From Algoriphagus terrigena DSM 22685 (GTDB lineage Bacteria > Bacteroidota > Bacteroidia > Cytophagales > Cyclobacteriaceae), in contig NZ_AUBW01000020.1 in the NCBI RefSeq assembly GCF_000429445.1, positions 1 through 64,000 on the forward strand: DNA of 64,000 nucleotides, given 5' to 3'. Position 1 is the first letter of the stretch, and every line of letters starts with the position of its first letter. Positions 17,416-27,156 of this stretch are shown here, one piece after another. Made by a program: the position numbers and the translations under genes. Below the pieces are notes generated by a model, which saw only the letters and a program-made list of their open reading frames with translations, did no database searches and was not told where the DNA came from.

Positions 17416-20340
17416 ATGTCAGAAGAGAAAATGATGCGTTTAGGCCAGATAGCCAGAAAGCTCAACGTGGGTACGGCAACCATCGTTGAGTCAATGGCTA
17501 AAAAGGGCTTTGAGGTAGAGAACAATCCCAATTCCAAGATTACAATGGAACAAGTGTCCATGCTGGAAAAGGAGTTCAAATCCTCAGCCCTTGATAAAGA
17601 GGAAGCTTCCCACCTTTCAATAGGGAAGCGTCACGAGCCTATCTCGCTCGAACCTGAACTACCCAAGCAGGAAAAAGCCCCAGAACCGGCTCCTGCTCCG
17701 GTTCATAAGGAAGAACCAAAACCTGCCGCACCCGTTCCAACACCAGCTCCAGCACCAGCTCCGACGCCTGTTCCGGTTCCATACCCTGCGAAACCGGCTG
17801 CACCAGAGCCAGAGCCAGAGAAAATAGCGCCCGACGCCCCCAAATTGGAAGGCATCAAGATCTTGGGCAAGATAGACTTGGGCAAAAAACCCGCTCAGAC
17901 TCCAAACCAGGGGTCTAAGCCGGGTCAGCCAAACAGACCTGGTCAATCCCAGCAGCAGCCGCAGCAGCGATTTGACAAAAATCAGGATCAAAGGAAGCCA
18001 GCGCCTAATCAGCAGAACAAGCCCGCTTATCAGGCACCGAGACCTGCAAGTGCTCCAACAACTCCTGCGCCGAAGCCGGCTCCGGCACCTGAAGCGCCTA
18101 AGGCACCTCAAGTGACGACACCTCAGGCACCTGCACCTCAGGATCAGGTGATCGCAGCAAAAGCGGACTCTCTGAAAGGATTGACCGTCCTCGGAAAGAT
18201 CGAACTTCCGGTAGATCGCACGAAGAAAAAATCAGGCCCGGTAGCATCGTCTGATGAAAGAAACCGCGATAAGAAACGTCCTCGTAAGAGAATAGATAAA
18301 CCAGGAACTCCGGGTCAAGCTGGCCCTGGCGCTGGGCCAAGACCCGCTCAGGATCAAAGAGGACCAAACAGACCAGGTCAGAATAGACCGGGTGGAAATC
18401 AACGTCCAGGAGGCAATGCTCCGCAGCGTGTGCAAAAAGCTGAGCCTACTCCTAAAGAAATTCAGGATCAAATCAAGCAGACGCTGGCCCGTCTTCAGGG
18501 AACCAAACCGGGCGGAGGGAAGAAAACTCAGACCCGTAGAGACAAGCGTGCCGAAAGAGACCGTGATACCGAAGTCGAAGGCGAAGAGTCCAAAGTATTG
18601 AAAGTGACCGAGTTCATCTCGGCAAATGACTTGGCGGCCTTGTTGGATGTGTCTGTGAATCAGATCATCTCTACCTGCATGTCTTTGGGCATGTTTGTGT
18701 CGATCAACCAGCGATTGGATGCGGAAGCAATCACGATCATCGCCGATGAATTTGGCTACGACGTAGAATTTACCAAGTCTATTGAAGACGAGATGGTAGA
18801 GGAAGCAGCCGATGAAGAAGAAGATCTGATCGAAAGAGCGCCAATTGTAACGATCATGGGTCACGTCGATCACGGTAAGACTTCCTTGCTCGATTACATC
18901 AGAATGTCCAAAGTGACAGCTGCGGAAGCAGGAGGGATCACCCAGCACATCGGTGCATACGATGTGATGACCAAGACTGGATTTAAGATTGCATTCCTGG
19001 ATACTCCGGGTCACGAAGCGTTTACCGCGATGCGTGCCCGTGGTGCTAAGATCACAGATATAGCGATCATTGTAATTGCGGCTGACGATAGCATCATGCC
19101 TCAGACCAAAGAAGCGATTAACCACGCTCAGGTGGCTGGCGTTCCGATGATTTTTGCGATCAACAAAGTAGATAAGCCAAACGCGAATCCGGCCAAGATC
19201 AAGGAAGAACTGGCAAATCAAAACCTACTCATCGAAGAGTGGGGTGGCAAATACCAGTCTCAGGATATCTCGGCCAAAACCGGTCAAGGCATCGATGAAT
19301 TGCTGGAAAAGGTATTGCTCGAAGCGGAAGTCTTGGAACTGAAAGCAAATCCGAATAAAAATGCTGCAGGTACTGTAGTCGAAGCGTCTCTGGACAAAGG
19401 ACGTGGCTATGTGTCCACGATCATGATTCAGGCGGGTACGCTTCGAATTGGCGATATCATGTTGGCAGGACAGCATTATGGTCGTGTGAAAGCAATGTTT
19501 GACCACACTGGTAAGAAACTGAAAGAAGCAGGACCTTCGACACCTGTCCAGGTGTTGGGTCTCGGCGGAGCGCCTCAGGCTGGTGATACGATCAAGGTCT
19601 ACGACACCGAGCGTGAAGCCAGAGAGATTGCCAACTCAAGAGAGCAGATTCAGCGGGAGCAAAGCTTGCGTACCAAGAAACATATTACCCTGGATGAGAT
19701 CGGTCGTCGTTTGGCAATCGGTAGCTTCAAGGAGCTTAATATCATCATCAAAGGTGACGTGGATGGATCGGTTGAAGCACTTTCCGATTCCTTACTGAAG
19801 CTTTCCAAAGACGAAGTCAAAGTATCCATCATCCACAAAGGCGTGGGTCAGATTTCCGAATCGGACGTATTGCTCGCCTCGGCTTCAGATGCAATCATCT
19901 TGGGCTTCCAAGTGCGACCTTCTTCCAACGCTAAGAAACTTGCCGAGCAGGAAGAGATCGAAATCAGACATTACTCGATCATCTACGATGCGATCAATCA
20001 GATCAAGGACGCGATCGAGGGTATGCTTGAGCCAGAATTTGAAGAAGTCATCACTGGTAACATCATCGTTAGAGAGGTCTTCAAAATCACCAAAGTCGGT
20101 ACAGTTGCCGGTTCTTATGTCACGGACGGTTTCATCACCAGAAAGAACAAGATCCGCGTGATCCGGGGTGGTATCGTCATCCACGAAGGAGAGATCGATC
20201 AGCTGAAGCGATTCAAAGACGATGTTTCTGAAGTGAAGGCAGGCTACGAGTGTGGTATCTCTATCAAAAACTTCAACAACATCGAGATCGACGATACGAT
20301 CGAAGGTTACGAGATGAAAGAGATCAAGCGTAAAAAATAA
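17416..20340 (+). CDS. infB: Translation initiation factor IF-2
   Basis: A 974-residue GTPase that brings initiator tRNA to the ribosome. The ATG at 17416 is preferred over a TTG six bases upstream because GAGG lies at a suitable distance. The N-terminal helical segment (residues 1-60) is followed by a long Pro/Ala/Gln-rich linker (about 75-370) with two copies of an LG-KI-L motif. The G domain starts near residue 473 with [16 protein letters not shown] and NKVDKPN. Domains II, III and the tRNA-binding C2 domain complete the protein. A strong terminator follows. Confidence 0.97.
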   Translation: MSEEKMMRLGQIARKLNVGTATIVESMAKKGFEVENNPNSKITMEQVSMLEKEFKSSALDKEEASHLSIGKRHEPISLEPELPKQEKAPEPAPAPVHKEEPKPAAPVPTPAPAPAPTPVPVPYPAKPAAPEPEPEKIAPDAPKLEGIKILGKIDLGKKPAQTPNQGSKPGQPNRPGQSQQQPQQRFDKNQDQRKPAPNQQNKPAYQAPRPASAPTTPAPKPAPAPEAPKAPQVTTPQAPAPQDQVIAAKADSLKGLTVLGKIELPVDRTKKKSGPVASSDERNRDKKRPRKRIDKPGTPGQAGPGAGPRPAQDQRGPNRPGQNRPGGNQRPGGNAPQRVQKAEPTPKEIQDQIKQTLARLQGTKPGGGKKTQTRRDKRAERDRDTEVEGEESKVLKVTEFISANDLAALLDVSVNQIISTCMSLGMFVSINQRLDAEAITIIADEFGYDVEFTKSIEDEMVEEAADEEEDLIERAPIVTIMGHVDHGKTSLLDYIRMSKVTAAEAGGITQHIGAYDVMTKTGFKIAFLDTPGHEAFTAMRARGAKITDIAIIVIAADDSIMPQTKEAINHAQVAGVPMIFAINKVDKPNANPAKIKEELANQNLLIEEWGGKYQSQDISAKTGQGIDELLEKVLLEAEVLELKANPNKNAAGTVVEASLDKGRGYVSTIMIQAGTLRIGDIMLAGQHYGRVKAMFDHTGKKLKEAGPSTPVQVLGLGGAPQAGDTIKVYDTEREAREIANSREQIQREQSLRTKKHITLDEIGRRLAIGSFKELNIIIKGDVDGSVEALSDSLLKLSKDEVKVSIIHKGVGQISESDVLLASASDAIILGFQVRPSSNAKKLAEQEEIEIRHYSIIYDAINQIKDAIEGMLEPEFEEVITGNIIVREVFKITKVGTVAGSYVTDGFITRKNKIRVIRGGIVIHEGEIDQLKRFKDDVSEVKAGYECGISIKNFNNIEIDDTIEGYEMKEIKRKK

Positions 20341-20362
20341 TCCCAAACAGGATTAGCAATAA

Positions 20363-20392
20363 AAAAAGGAACGGCGTCAGTCGTTCCTTTTT
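20363..20392 (+). terminator. Rho-independent terminator after infB
   Basis: GGAACG (20368-20373) pairs with CGTTCC (20382-20387), extended outwards by A-run/T-run pairing and ending in TTTTTATTTTT. It lies 23 nt after the infB stop. Confidence 0.9.
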
Positions 20393-20403
20393 ATTTTTGA
20401 ACC

Positions 20404-20610
20404 ATGGTAGCAGCGCTTCAGATCTTTTTCTTGGTACTCTCAGTGTTCTTTCTTTTGAGTATCGGTATCGGGTTATACAGGCCGGTGTTGGTCCTTTGGT
20501 TTCTGGATCGTTTTAATAGACAGAAAGTGCTGTCCGTGTACGGAAAATGTCTGGGTATCGTGATTCTGTTACTGTTTATTCTGAAGTTATTTGAGGCTTA
20601 TTCAATATAA
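20404..20610 (+). CDS. Small membrane protein, hypothetical
   Basis: A 68-residue protein with two hydrophobic segments (about 3-24 and 46-63) joined by a short basic loop containing YRPVLVLWFLDRFNRQK. No family is recognised. It starts 11 nt after the infB terminator and is the only sensible frame there. Its length and composition suit a small inner-membrane protein. Whether it is expressed is unknown. Confidence 0.55.
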   Translation: MVAALQIFFLVLSVFFLLSIGIGLYRPVLVLWFLDRFNRQKVLSVYGKCLGIVILLLFILKLFEAYSI

Positions 20611-20724
20611 AATTTTTTAGTCGGATGAATTTTTGAAATAAAAGATTTTGTTTGATTGAAATCACAATTTATTGCCCGATAACCTATTATTTTTTCTATT
20701 TTTCGGCATCAATCCAAAATACCC

Positions 20725-21270
20725 TTGAGAAAAGCTGTAGCCATAGCTCTTTTACTTTGCTTCGCCATGTATCACTTTGGCTACTATGCATTCTATTATT
20801 CGTATCAGTACGCGATGGAAAGTAGCTGGCAGGATAAGATCTATGGGGAGCAAGTCGCGAGTTTGGAGGAGCGACTGATGGAGGTTCCGCTCTCGGCGCC
20901 ATACATGTCCAACCAAGACGAGTTTCAGGCTACCAACACCCGGTTTGAAAAGGACGGAAAATACTTCCGCGCCATCAAGCAACGCTACCAAAACGACACG
21001 CTACAGATCATCTATGTGCCGGATACTGCCCGTAAGGCCTTGGTATCTACGGTGAAAAGTTGGATATCGTCCCTGACTGAGGATGGAGTGCCCCAAGACC
21101 AAAACGGGAAGACACAGCTTAAGCTTTTCGTAAAAGATTACATTGAAACGACCGTTTTTCAACTGGCCTATGTCGGCTCAAGAGCCGCTGAAGATAAGAT
21201 TGGGTTTATTTTTTCACCTTACATGAGTCCCTATTTCACACTAGACTCTCCCCCTCCTCAGCTTTCCTGA
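20725..21270 (+). CDS. Hypothetical exported or membrane-anchored protein
   Basis: A protein of up to 181 residues starting at a TTG (20725); an in-frame ATG lies at 20767. The TTG start gives a basic N-terminus followed by a hydrophobic segment (about 4-25), a likely signal anchor or signal peptide. The remainder is soluble with no recognised family. It is rich in Tyr/Gln and contains RFEKDGKYFRAIKQRYQ and PDTARKALVST. Just upstream is TATTTTTC (near 20696), a partial promoter match. The frame continues to a stop at 21270 with normal codon use, so it is probably a real gene. Confidence 0.65.
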   Translation: MRKAVAIALLLCFAMYHFGYYAFYYSYQYAMESSWQDKIYGEQVASLEERLMEVPLSAPYMSNQDEFQATNTRFEKDGKYFRAIKQRYQNDTLQIIYVPDTARKALVSTVKSWISSLTEDGVPQDQNGKTQLKLFVKDYIETTVFQLAYVGSRAAEDKIGFIFSPYMSPYFTLDSPPPQLS

Positions 21271-21274
21271 TTTT

Positions 21275-21596
21275 TTAGCATTTATGGAAATGCAGAATCC
21301 TGTCAGGGTTCATCGCCACTGCTGTTAATCTCAAAGCGGGTGGTTATGGGCAGCTGTCAGCAGACTGCATACGATTATCCGTTACCACCCGGATTGCAAT
21401 CTCACTTACAGGCAAAGTGGCGGATGATCGTATTTCCTTTTTCTGTTCCTGATTCTCAATTGGTGGAGGAATCCCAATTACCCTGGAGATTCTGAGTTTG
21501 TGTCTGCGTGAGCAAAAGCCCTTCGGGTCGCTTTTCCGCCGAACGACGCCTCTTGAGGCAGAATGTGTCTTTTTACCCCATCACACGATCTATCCT
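21275..21596 (+). promoter_or_regulatory. Highly structured leader, possible riboswitch or attenuator
   Basis: The 326-bp gap before the OMP gene has no open frame of note but several self-complementary parts. CGGGTGGT (21337-21344) can pair with ACCACCCG (near 21384-21391). The overlapping ATACGATTATCCG (21369-21381) can instead pair over 13 bp with CGGATGATCGTAT (21421-21433), which is followed by T-rich sequence. The two pairings compete, as in an attenuator. Upstream words GCCACTG and GTCAGCAGACTGC faintly recall cobalamin riboswitch boxes, but the conserved core is not complete. Further small hairpins occur near 21512-21560. Confidence 0.3.
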
Positions 21597-22517
21597 ATGA
21601 ACTTAAAATCAAGGTTCCTTTGCTTGCTTTTTGCCTGCTCAGGAATCGTACAACTGTCCAGTGCCCAGACACCCACCGACGGACTCATGATGCCAAAAGG
21701 CGAAATCTGCGTTGCCGTCGTCTATGAGGATGCCCAATGGGATCACTATTGGGAGGGGACCTACCTCCGCACCAATGGCAACATTGGAACTTTCGACCGC
21801 AAGATGCTGATGCCGATGATCGTCGGCGGCATCACAGACGATATCAACGTCATCGTCAGCTTGCCTTACGTGAAGACCTCCGCCTCCGGGGGACAGATCG
21901 CGGGAATCGACGGCTTCCAGGATTTTGCCATCTCTTTGAAAGCCAGGTTTGTTGACAAGAAGATGGAGAAAGCGAGACTGATGGCTTTTGGAAACCTCAG
22001 TTTTAGCACGCCTGCATCCAATTACCTATCGGATTACATGCCATTCAGTTTGGGATTTGGCGCCAATGAATTGGGTATGAGATTGATCGGCCAATACGAG
22101 TTGGACAAAGGCCCGTATCTGAGGGCCTCAGTCGCTTATCTGGTTAGAGGTACCACCGAAGCCGAGCGGAACTATTACTACCAAGACGGTAGCTACTACA
22201 CTTCCACTATGGACGTACCGAATGCCTGGAACGGTCAAGTCGCGCTTGGCTCTTGGTTTTTGGACAAAAAGCTCCGTGTGGAAGCGAATCTTACGATGTT
22301 GAATTCCACTTCAGGAGATGACATCCGGGTATACAACTCCCCACAGCCGACCAACAAAGTGGAATTTGACCAAGTTGGCGGACTCGCCCAGTACTACCTC
22401 AAAAAAGGCGGCGGTCTTGGATTTCTTGCCTATTACAATCACATGTTCTCAGGCAGAAACATGGGACAATTTTCAGGCTATGGCCTCGGCGTAACCTACC
22501 AGTTTAAAGCTTTCTAA
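21597..22517 (+). CDS. Outer-membrane beta-barrel protein, transporter-like (phenol-pathway MetA type)
   Basis: A 306-residue protein when started at the ATG at 21597, which begins a clean signal peptide ending near QLSSAQ; the open frame continues upstream without a second signal. The mature protein is built of alternating-residue beta strands with glycine turns, and ends in a strand finishing YQFKAF (terminal aromatic), typical of outer-membrane barrels. The general layout (MLMPMIVGGITDDINVIVSLPYVK, then strand repeats) recalls the family of putative transporters linked to aromatic degradation. Substrate unknown. It begins the accessory cluster and is followed after 12 nt by the PAP2 gene. 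Confidence 0.7.
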   Translation: MNLKSRFLCLLFACSGIVQLSSAQTPTDGLMMPKGEICVAVVYEDAQWDHYWEGTYLRTNGNIGTFDRKMLMPMIVGGITDDINVIVSLPYVKTSASGGQIAGIDGFQDFAISLKARFVDKKMEKARLMAFGNLSFSTPASNYLSDYMPFSLGFGANELGMRLIGQYELDKGPYLRASVAYLVRGTTEAERNYYYQDGSYYTSTMDVPNAWNGQVALGSWFLDKKLRVEANLTMLNSTSGDDIRVYNSPQPTNKVEFDQVGGLAQYYLKKGGGLGFLAYYNHMFSGRNMGQFSGYGLGVTYQFKAF

Positions 22518-22529
22518 AGAGACCACAAT

Positions 22530-24071
22530 ATGAAAATACAACTACGATATATTTCCCTGATTGCATTATTTATGGCGCTTACAGGCGCCTGCGTGGAGAA
22601 TTTGCCGACGGAGCTGGCATATGAGGGATATGAATATGCAAATCTGGATGAAAGTGCCGGAGACTGGAACTTGATCCTGATGACAAACAACGAAGAGGCG
22701 GTGATTCCGGATCCGTCAGCAGTAGGTTCGGCGGCGCTGAATCAGGAATTGACTGAGGCAAAAGCCAAGATTGCAGGTGCCTCACCAGAACAGCGGGCGG
22801 CAGTCATTTATTGGACCAACAATCCTCTGCTCCGATGGAACGAGATTGCGCTGGAGCTGTCCGTCAAATACAATCTGATCCCAGGCCCAAACCCGGACGG
22901 GACGTATACGCTTCCAAATCCGGCCGATCCATCCGCAACTCCCAATTTCCCTTTTGCCCACCCTCCTTATATCAGCCGGATGCTGTCTTACCTGAGTGTG
23001 GCCCAGTATGACGGGTTGATCACTTCCTGGCATTATAAACAAAAGTTTGGCCGTCCGGCACCTTATGTGCTCGATCCGCAGATTATGTCTGCGTATGCCG
23101 ACAACGGGCTGAATTCTTACCCCTCTGACGGAGCTGTCGTGGCGATCACTTCGAGGGATGTTCTTTCGGCTATGTTTCCTTTGGAAAAGGAATATCTCGC
23201 AAAACTGGCAGACGAACACCTGGAATCTCTGGTTGTCGCCGGGATCAACGTGAAGAGCGACGTAGATGCGGGAATTTTGATCGGCACTGAAGTGTCAAAG
23301 AAGGCGCTGGCAAGAGCTGCTACCGATGGGATGAAAAATGCCCAAACTCCTAAAGCAAAATCAGATTCTATCAAAAATGCGGCTTTCGAGCGTTTTGGAT
23401 GGCAGTGGGACAACATGGAGACCCCAGTGAGACCAGTTGGCTTGACTCCGCTTTTCGGAAAAGTAAAGATGTGGAACGTGCCCAACGTAGAAGAAGTGCG
23501 GGCGCGTGTACCGCCGGCGCCGGGCACTCCTGAATTTAATGAAAGCGCAGAGGAACTCAAGAGATACGCCGATAACCTGACAGTGGAGCAGCGCCGGATC
23601 GCCAACTTCTGGAACGATGGCCTGAACACCTACAGCCCTCCCGGTCATTGGAATCGGTTTGCCAAGGAGACCGCTGTGAAATATCGGTTGAGCCCAGTCC
23701 GTACAGCCCGTGTTTTTGCATACATGAACATGGCGATAGTCGATGCGGGGATTGCTTGCTGGGATTCAAAGTATTACTACCACTACCCAAGACCCATTCA
23801 GACGATCCCGGGATTCAGGACCATCTTGGGTACGCCGAATTTTCCTGCGTATACTTCCGGACACAGCACATTCTCCGCCGCTGGGTCAGAGGTGCTGGCT
23901 TACTTCTTCCCCGCCGATGCTGAGCAATTCAGAAAACAGGCTGAGGAGGCTGCGATGTCCCGGGTTTATGGTGGGATTCACTACCGCTTTGATGCGGAAG
24001 AGGGGCTGGACCAAGGCAAAAAAGTGGGTTCATACGCTGTAAACAGAGCAAAGCTCGACCAAGCAGACTAA
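22530..24071 (+). CDS. PAP2 / vanadium-haloperoxidase-like lipoprotein
   Basis: A 513-residue protein. A lipoprotein signal peptide ends with LTGAC (Cys near residue 21). The C-terminal half carries the acid-phosphatase/haloperoxidase signature: Y-Y-H-Y-P-R-P near 414, SGHSTFSAAG near 438 and SRVYGGIHYRFD near 475, giving the Lys/Arg-Pro, Ser-Gly-His and Arg...His active-site set. An earlier segment (about 165-210: FGRPAPYV, SYPSDGAVVA) looks like a degenerate copy in which SGH has become SDG. Related Bacteroidota proteins are annotated as PAP2-family phosphatases or vanadium-dependent haloperoxidases; the choice cannot be made from sequence. The location is periplasm-facing membrane lipid. 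Confidence 0.85.
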   Translation: MKIQLRYISLIALFMALTGACVENLPTELAYEGYEYANLDESAGDWNLILMTNNEEAVIPDPSAVGSAALNQELTEAKAKIAGASPEQRAAVIYWTNNPLLRWNEIALELSVKYNLIPGPNPDGTYTLPNPADPSATPNFPFAHPPYISRMLSYLSVAQYDGLITSWHYKQKFGRPAPYVLDPQIMSAYADNGLNSYPSDGAVVAITSRDVLSAMFPLEKEYLAKLADEHLESLVVAGINVKSDVDAGILIGTEVSKKALARAATDGMKNAQTPKAKSDSIKNAAFERFGWQWDNMETPVRPVGLTPLFGKVKMWNVPNVEEVRARVPPAPGTPEFNESAEELKRYADNLTVEQRRIANFWNDGLNTYSPPGHWNRFAKETAVKYRLSPVRTARVFAYMNMAIVDAGIACWDSKYYYHYPRPIQTIPGFRTILGTPNFPAYTSGHSTFSAAGSEVLAYFFPADAEQFRKQAEEAAMSRVYGGIHYRFDAEEGLDQGKKVGSYAVNRAKLDQAD

Positions 24072-24100
24072 TTGCCCAACTAATAAAAAACTGAAGTCAA

Positions 24101-24200
24101 CATAAAATCGAGCAAGACACAGAACGTCACACACTGTGATGATTATCAGCCATGCGAGATTCTCCCGAAGAAAAATCGGGACAGGCTATGTGACCATAAA
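24101..24200 (+). repeat. Dispersed intercistronic repeat, one unit (PAP2/OMP spacer)
   Basis: Begins AAAATCGAGCA, contains the palindromic CACACTGTG stretch, then CCATGCGAGATTCTCCCGA, the loop GAAAAA and TCGGGACAGGCTATGTGACC, ending 12 nt before the ATG at 24213. Orientation relative to transcription is the same as at 12481, 38742, 53035 and 55799. Confidence 0.85.
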
Positions 24201-24212
24201 AATTAGAAACAC

Positions 24213-25313
24213 ATGAAAAAAATATTAATACTTTCAGCATTAGCGCTCAGCTTAAGTCTCTTTTGTCAGGAGACAATCGCACAAGGCTGTGTTGCAATCA
24301 GACAATTTTCCGGTCTGGGAAATGCGGTCGGACAGGGAAATATCCTCAATCCAGGCGAATGGAACATCAGTACGAATTACCGATATTTTAAATCTTACAA
24401 GCATTTCAGAGGATCCCACGAAGAGCCCGCCCGAGTGGAAAACGGAACCGAGGTGATCAATTATCAGCACGGCCTGGATATCAATATCAGTTATGCTTTC
24501 ACCGAAAGATTGTATGGAATCGTTTCCTTGCCCTTTCAGTACAACGAGCGAAGCTCCCTCTATGAGCATAATCGGACAGACAGACACACGACCTATTCCA
24601 AAGGTTTTAGCGACATGAGGATCGGTGCCGGTTACTGGCTGCTGTCGGGGGAGAAAGCCAAAAAAGGGAATACCGCAGTAGGTTTCGGACTCAAATTCCC
24701 GACGGGGGACTATGCCGCTACCAGTACTTTCTACAAGGGAGACGAGGGGACGCCTACTGAACTGACCGTCGATCAGTCCATCCAGCTTGGTGACGGTGGC
24801 ACGGGATTGATCGTGGATTTTCAGGGACTCTGGAACCTCGGAAGCACCTTCTTTTGGTATTATGATGGCTTCTACATGTTCAATCCCAAAGAAACAAATG
24901 GTACACCTACGAACAGAAGCCGGGAAAATGAAGCAATCATGAGTGTACCGGATCAATTCGCTATGAGAACAGGCGTGTTCAAGTCTTTTCAAAAAATACA
25001 CGGACTGGGGGCTTCTCTTGGTGGAAGAGTTGAAGGGATTCCCGTCCGCGATGTCTTTGGTGGTAGTGAGGGATTCAGAAGGCCCGGATACATCATCTCC
25101 GTGGAGCCAGGAATCAGCTACATGCTCGGCAACGTGACCGGGACGCTGAACGTGCCGATTGCATTATTCAGAAACAGAACTCAGAGCGTGACAGATATCG
25201 AGAACTCCACGCCGGACAACGAGGTGCATGGCGATGCGGCCTTTGCTGACTACCTGATCAATTTCACCTTGGCGGTGAGAATTCCCAAAAAGATAGACAG
25301 CCCATTCAACTGA
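24213..25313 (+). CDS. Outer-membrane beta-barrel protein, transporter-like
   Basis: A 366-residue protein with a signal peptide (residues 1-23, ending ETIAQ). The mature part is a succession of amphipathic strands with features such as WNISTNYRYFKSYKHF, GFSDMRIGAGYWLL and GFGLKFPTGDYA. The last strand-like part precedes a short polar tail ending in FN. This is the style of the putative MetA/phenol-degradation transporter family, like the protein at 21597, although the two are not close copies. Location: outer membrane. The substrate is unknown. A long hairpin follows at 25350, so this gene may end the first transcript of the cluster. Confidence 0.7.
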   Translation: MKKILILSALALSLSLFCQETIAQGCVAIRQFSGLGNAVGQGNILNPGEWNISTNYRYFKSYKHFRGSHEEPARVENGTEVINYQHGLDINISYAFTERLYGIVSLPFQYNERSSLYEHNRTDRHTTYSKGFSDMRIGAGYWLLSGEKAKKGNTAVGFGLKFPTGDYAATSTFYKGDEGTPTELTVDQSIQLGDGGTGLIVDFQGLWNLGSTFFWYYDGFYMFNPKETNGTPTNRSRENEAIMSVPDQFAMRTGVFKSFQKIHGLGASLGGRVEGIPVRDVFGGSEGFRRPGYIISVEPGISYMLGNVTGTLNVPIALFRNRTQSVTDIENSTPDNEVHGDAAFADYLINFTLAVRIPKKIDSPFN

Positions 25314-25349
25314 TTCATCCGAAATCAGCACCTAAACATCCCTTCTGGA

Positions 25350-25385
25350 GTAACTGACTGGCCGGTTTTAAAGCCAGTCAGTTAC
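25350..25385 (+). terminator. Long hairpin, probable terminator
   Basis: GTAACTGACTGGC (25350-25362) and GCCAGTCAGTTAC (25373-25385) are perfectly complementary over 13 bp with a 10-nt loop. A pyrimidine-rich tail TTCCTTCCCTTTG follows. It lies between the OMP gene and the DUF3179 gene. Confidence 0.65.
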
Positions 25386-25409
25386 TTCCTTCCCTTTGTT
25401 TAAAATCCC

Positions 25410-26564
25410 TTGGCTATGAAACTCCTTTTTTACATTGGAATTTCAGGATTGATCCTGTTCGAGTTCCTGAAAGTTTACTTCATCATGCCCATGCCGGGCA
25501 GTCAGCAATGGGATTCCATTGAATTTGCCTATTTCCTTCACCAGTACCGATGGGCATTTAGGATTGTCTGTCTGATTTTGATCCTCATCGGGTTCAAGGC
25601 TGCGATTTCTTCTCCGAAAAAATGGCTTCCGGCTCTTTGCTTGGCATTGAGCTTAGTCTTGGTTGGGATGTTCAATTTCAAGATGGCAGCGGATGCTATG
25701 TTTAAAGAACCCAAGCAACTCAGCTTTCTGGATCGAGCTTCTTTCGGAGAAAGTGACAGCACGTTGGTGGTCGCCATCGAAAAGGACGGCGAGGCCAAAG
25801 CCTATCCGATCCGATTCATCGTCTATCATCATCAGGTGCGGGACACCTTGGGCGGAGCCCCGGTGATGGTGACCTATTGCTCAGTTTGTCGAACAGGAAG
25901 GGTTTTCTCTCCATTTGTCGACGGTAACGCCGAAAACTTCCGACTGGTTGGCATGGATCATTTCAACGCCATGTTTGAAGATTCCCAGACAGGCAGCTGG
26001 TGGCAGCAGGCAACAGGCGAAGCCATTACAGGCGAGTTGAAAGGAACAAAACTGGATGAAATCGAGTCCATCCAATTGACTGCAAGGGCATTTTTCAAGG
26101 CTTATCCCGATGGAAAAATCATGGCTGCAGATCCAAATTTCCTATCCAAGTACGATTCTCTTGGGAAATTTGAAAAGGGGAAAAGCGAAAGCAAACTCAC
26201 AGGTACAGACCCGTTTTCCTGGAATGAAAAGTCTTGGGTGGTAGGAGTGGACCTTGATAACGGAGGCAAAGCCTATGACTGGAACAGGCTCAAAGAAACA
26301 GAATCCATCCGGGATCGGGTGGGTGATCAGGACATCCTTCTCCTACTAAACAAAGACACTCAAAGTTTTGTGGTTTTCGAGATTCCTTCGGAAACCAAGT
26401 ACCATCTCTGGACGGGAGACACACTTTACCTGGATTCAGCGGCTTATTCATTTACCGGAAAATCGCTTGAACCCACTCAATCAGATCTGAAACGCCTCAA
26501 GGCCTACCAGGAATTCTGGCACAGCTGGCGGACTTTCAGGCCCGGGACAGAAAAATCTAACTAA
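25410..26564 (+). CDS. DUF3179-family membrane protein
   Basis: A 384-residue protein. Three hydrophobic helices occupy about residues 1-25, 45-65 and 72-92. The rest is a DUF3179 domain with its hallmarks: EAKAYPIRFIVYHHQV, the segment TYCSVCRTGRVF (a CxxC pair near residue 155), and LVGMDHFNAMFEDSQTGSWW. The biochemical function of DUF3179 is unknown; the CxxC-containing core suggests redox or metal binding (inference). It is followed after 7 nt by an AhpD-like gene, so it probably belongs with the TonB receptor/MFS/AhpD set downstream. Confidence 0.8.
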   Translation: MAMKLLFYIGISGLILFEFLKVYFIMPMPGSQQWDSIEFAYFLHQYRWAFRIVCLILILIGFKAAISSPKKWLPALCLALSLVLVGMFNFKMAADAMFKEPKQLSFLDRASFGESDSTLVVAIEKDGEAKAYPIRFIVYHHQVRDTLGGAPVMVTYCSVCRTGRVFSPFVDGNAENFRLVGMDHFNAMFEDSQTGSWWQQATGEAITGELKGTKLDEIESIQLTARAFFKAYPDGKIMAADPNFLSKYDSLGKFEKGKSESKLTGTDPFSWNEKSWVVGVDLDNGGKAYDWNRLKETESIRDRVGDQDILLLLNKDTQSFVVFEIPSETKYHLWTGDTLYLDSAAYSFTGKSLEPTQSDLKRLKAYQEFWHSWRTFRPGTEKSN

Positions 26565-26571
26565 GCTAAAC

Positions 26572-27156
26572 ATGCCTTACATCAAACTCGAAGAGCACCT
26601 GCCCGGTATCACCGGACTGCTCGAATATAGAAAAGACACCGCTCAGCCCATCAGAGATCTTACGCAACTGTTGCTGAGAGGACCCTCGACACTGACCGAA
26701 GCGGAAAGGGAATTGATCGCCACGATCGTCTCTCACGGCAACGAGTGCAAGTTTTGCACCACAGCCCATGCCGAAACAGTTAATGAGCTGCTTCATGAAA
26801 CCAATACGGTACAGCAGGTTTTGGGCGATGTGGAGTCTGCTCCTGTTTCTGAAAAAATGAAAGCGCTGCTGATCATCGCTAAACAGACACAGCAAAGCGG
26901 GAAAAATGTGAAGCCAGCCCACATCGAAAGAGCCAAGCAAGCAGGAGCAACAGATCTCGAAATTCATGACACCGTGCTGATTGCGGCTCTTTTTTGCCTG
27001 TACAACCGCTATGTAGATGGCCTAGGAACCAGTCTGCCCAAGGACAATTCCTATTTCAAATCCCTTGCAGAAAGACTGGCCTCCCAGGGATATTTCAGAA
27101 ACCCGGCTGGATACGATCATCTGAAGGCAACTGCCGATAACATTAACCCAAAATGA
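26572..27156 (+). CDS. AhpD-like / carboxymuconolactone decarboxylase family protein (paralogue 1)
   Basis: A 194-residue all-helical cytoplasmic protein. The AhpD core is clear: ERELIATIVSHGNECKFCTTAH gives the family E...C-x-x-C-x3-H arrangement (written here as separate residues E, C59, C62, H66, approximate numbering). Proteins of this type are called peroxidase-related enzymes; the Cys pair with His acts in hydroperoxide reduction in AhpD. The C-terminal EIHDTVLIAALFCLYNRYVDG segment recurs in the paralogues at 31175 and 31729. Its last codons overlap the TonB receptor start (ATGA), implying coupled translation. Confidence 0.85.
   Translation: MPYIKLEEHLPGITGLLEYRKDTAQPIRDLTQLLLRGPSTLTEAERELIATIVSHGNECKFCTTAHAETVNELLHETNTVQQVLGDVESAPVSEKMKALLIIAKQTQQSGKNVKPAHIERAKQAGATDLEIHDTVLIAALFCLYNRYVDGLGTSLPKDNSYFKSLAERLASQGYFRNPAGYDHLKATADNINPK

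Noticed and set aside
18232..19221. Minus-strand 329-residue frame within infB
   Set aside because: Antisense shadow of the IF-2 GTPase domain; composition unlike a real protein and no promoter.
21275..21395. Firm call of a cobalamin riboswitch
   Set aside because: Only short words resemble the consensus. The GGGAAGG and adjoining core are not met, and the neighbours are not known B12 genes. Left as a structured leader.
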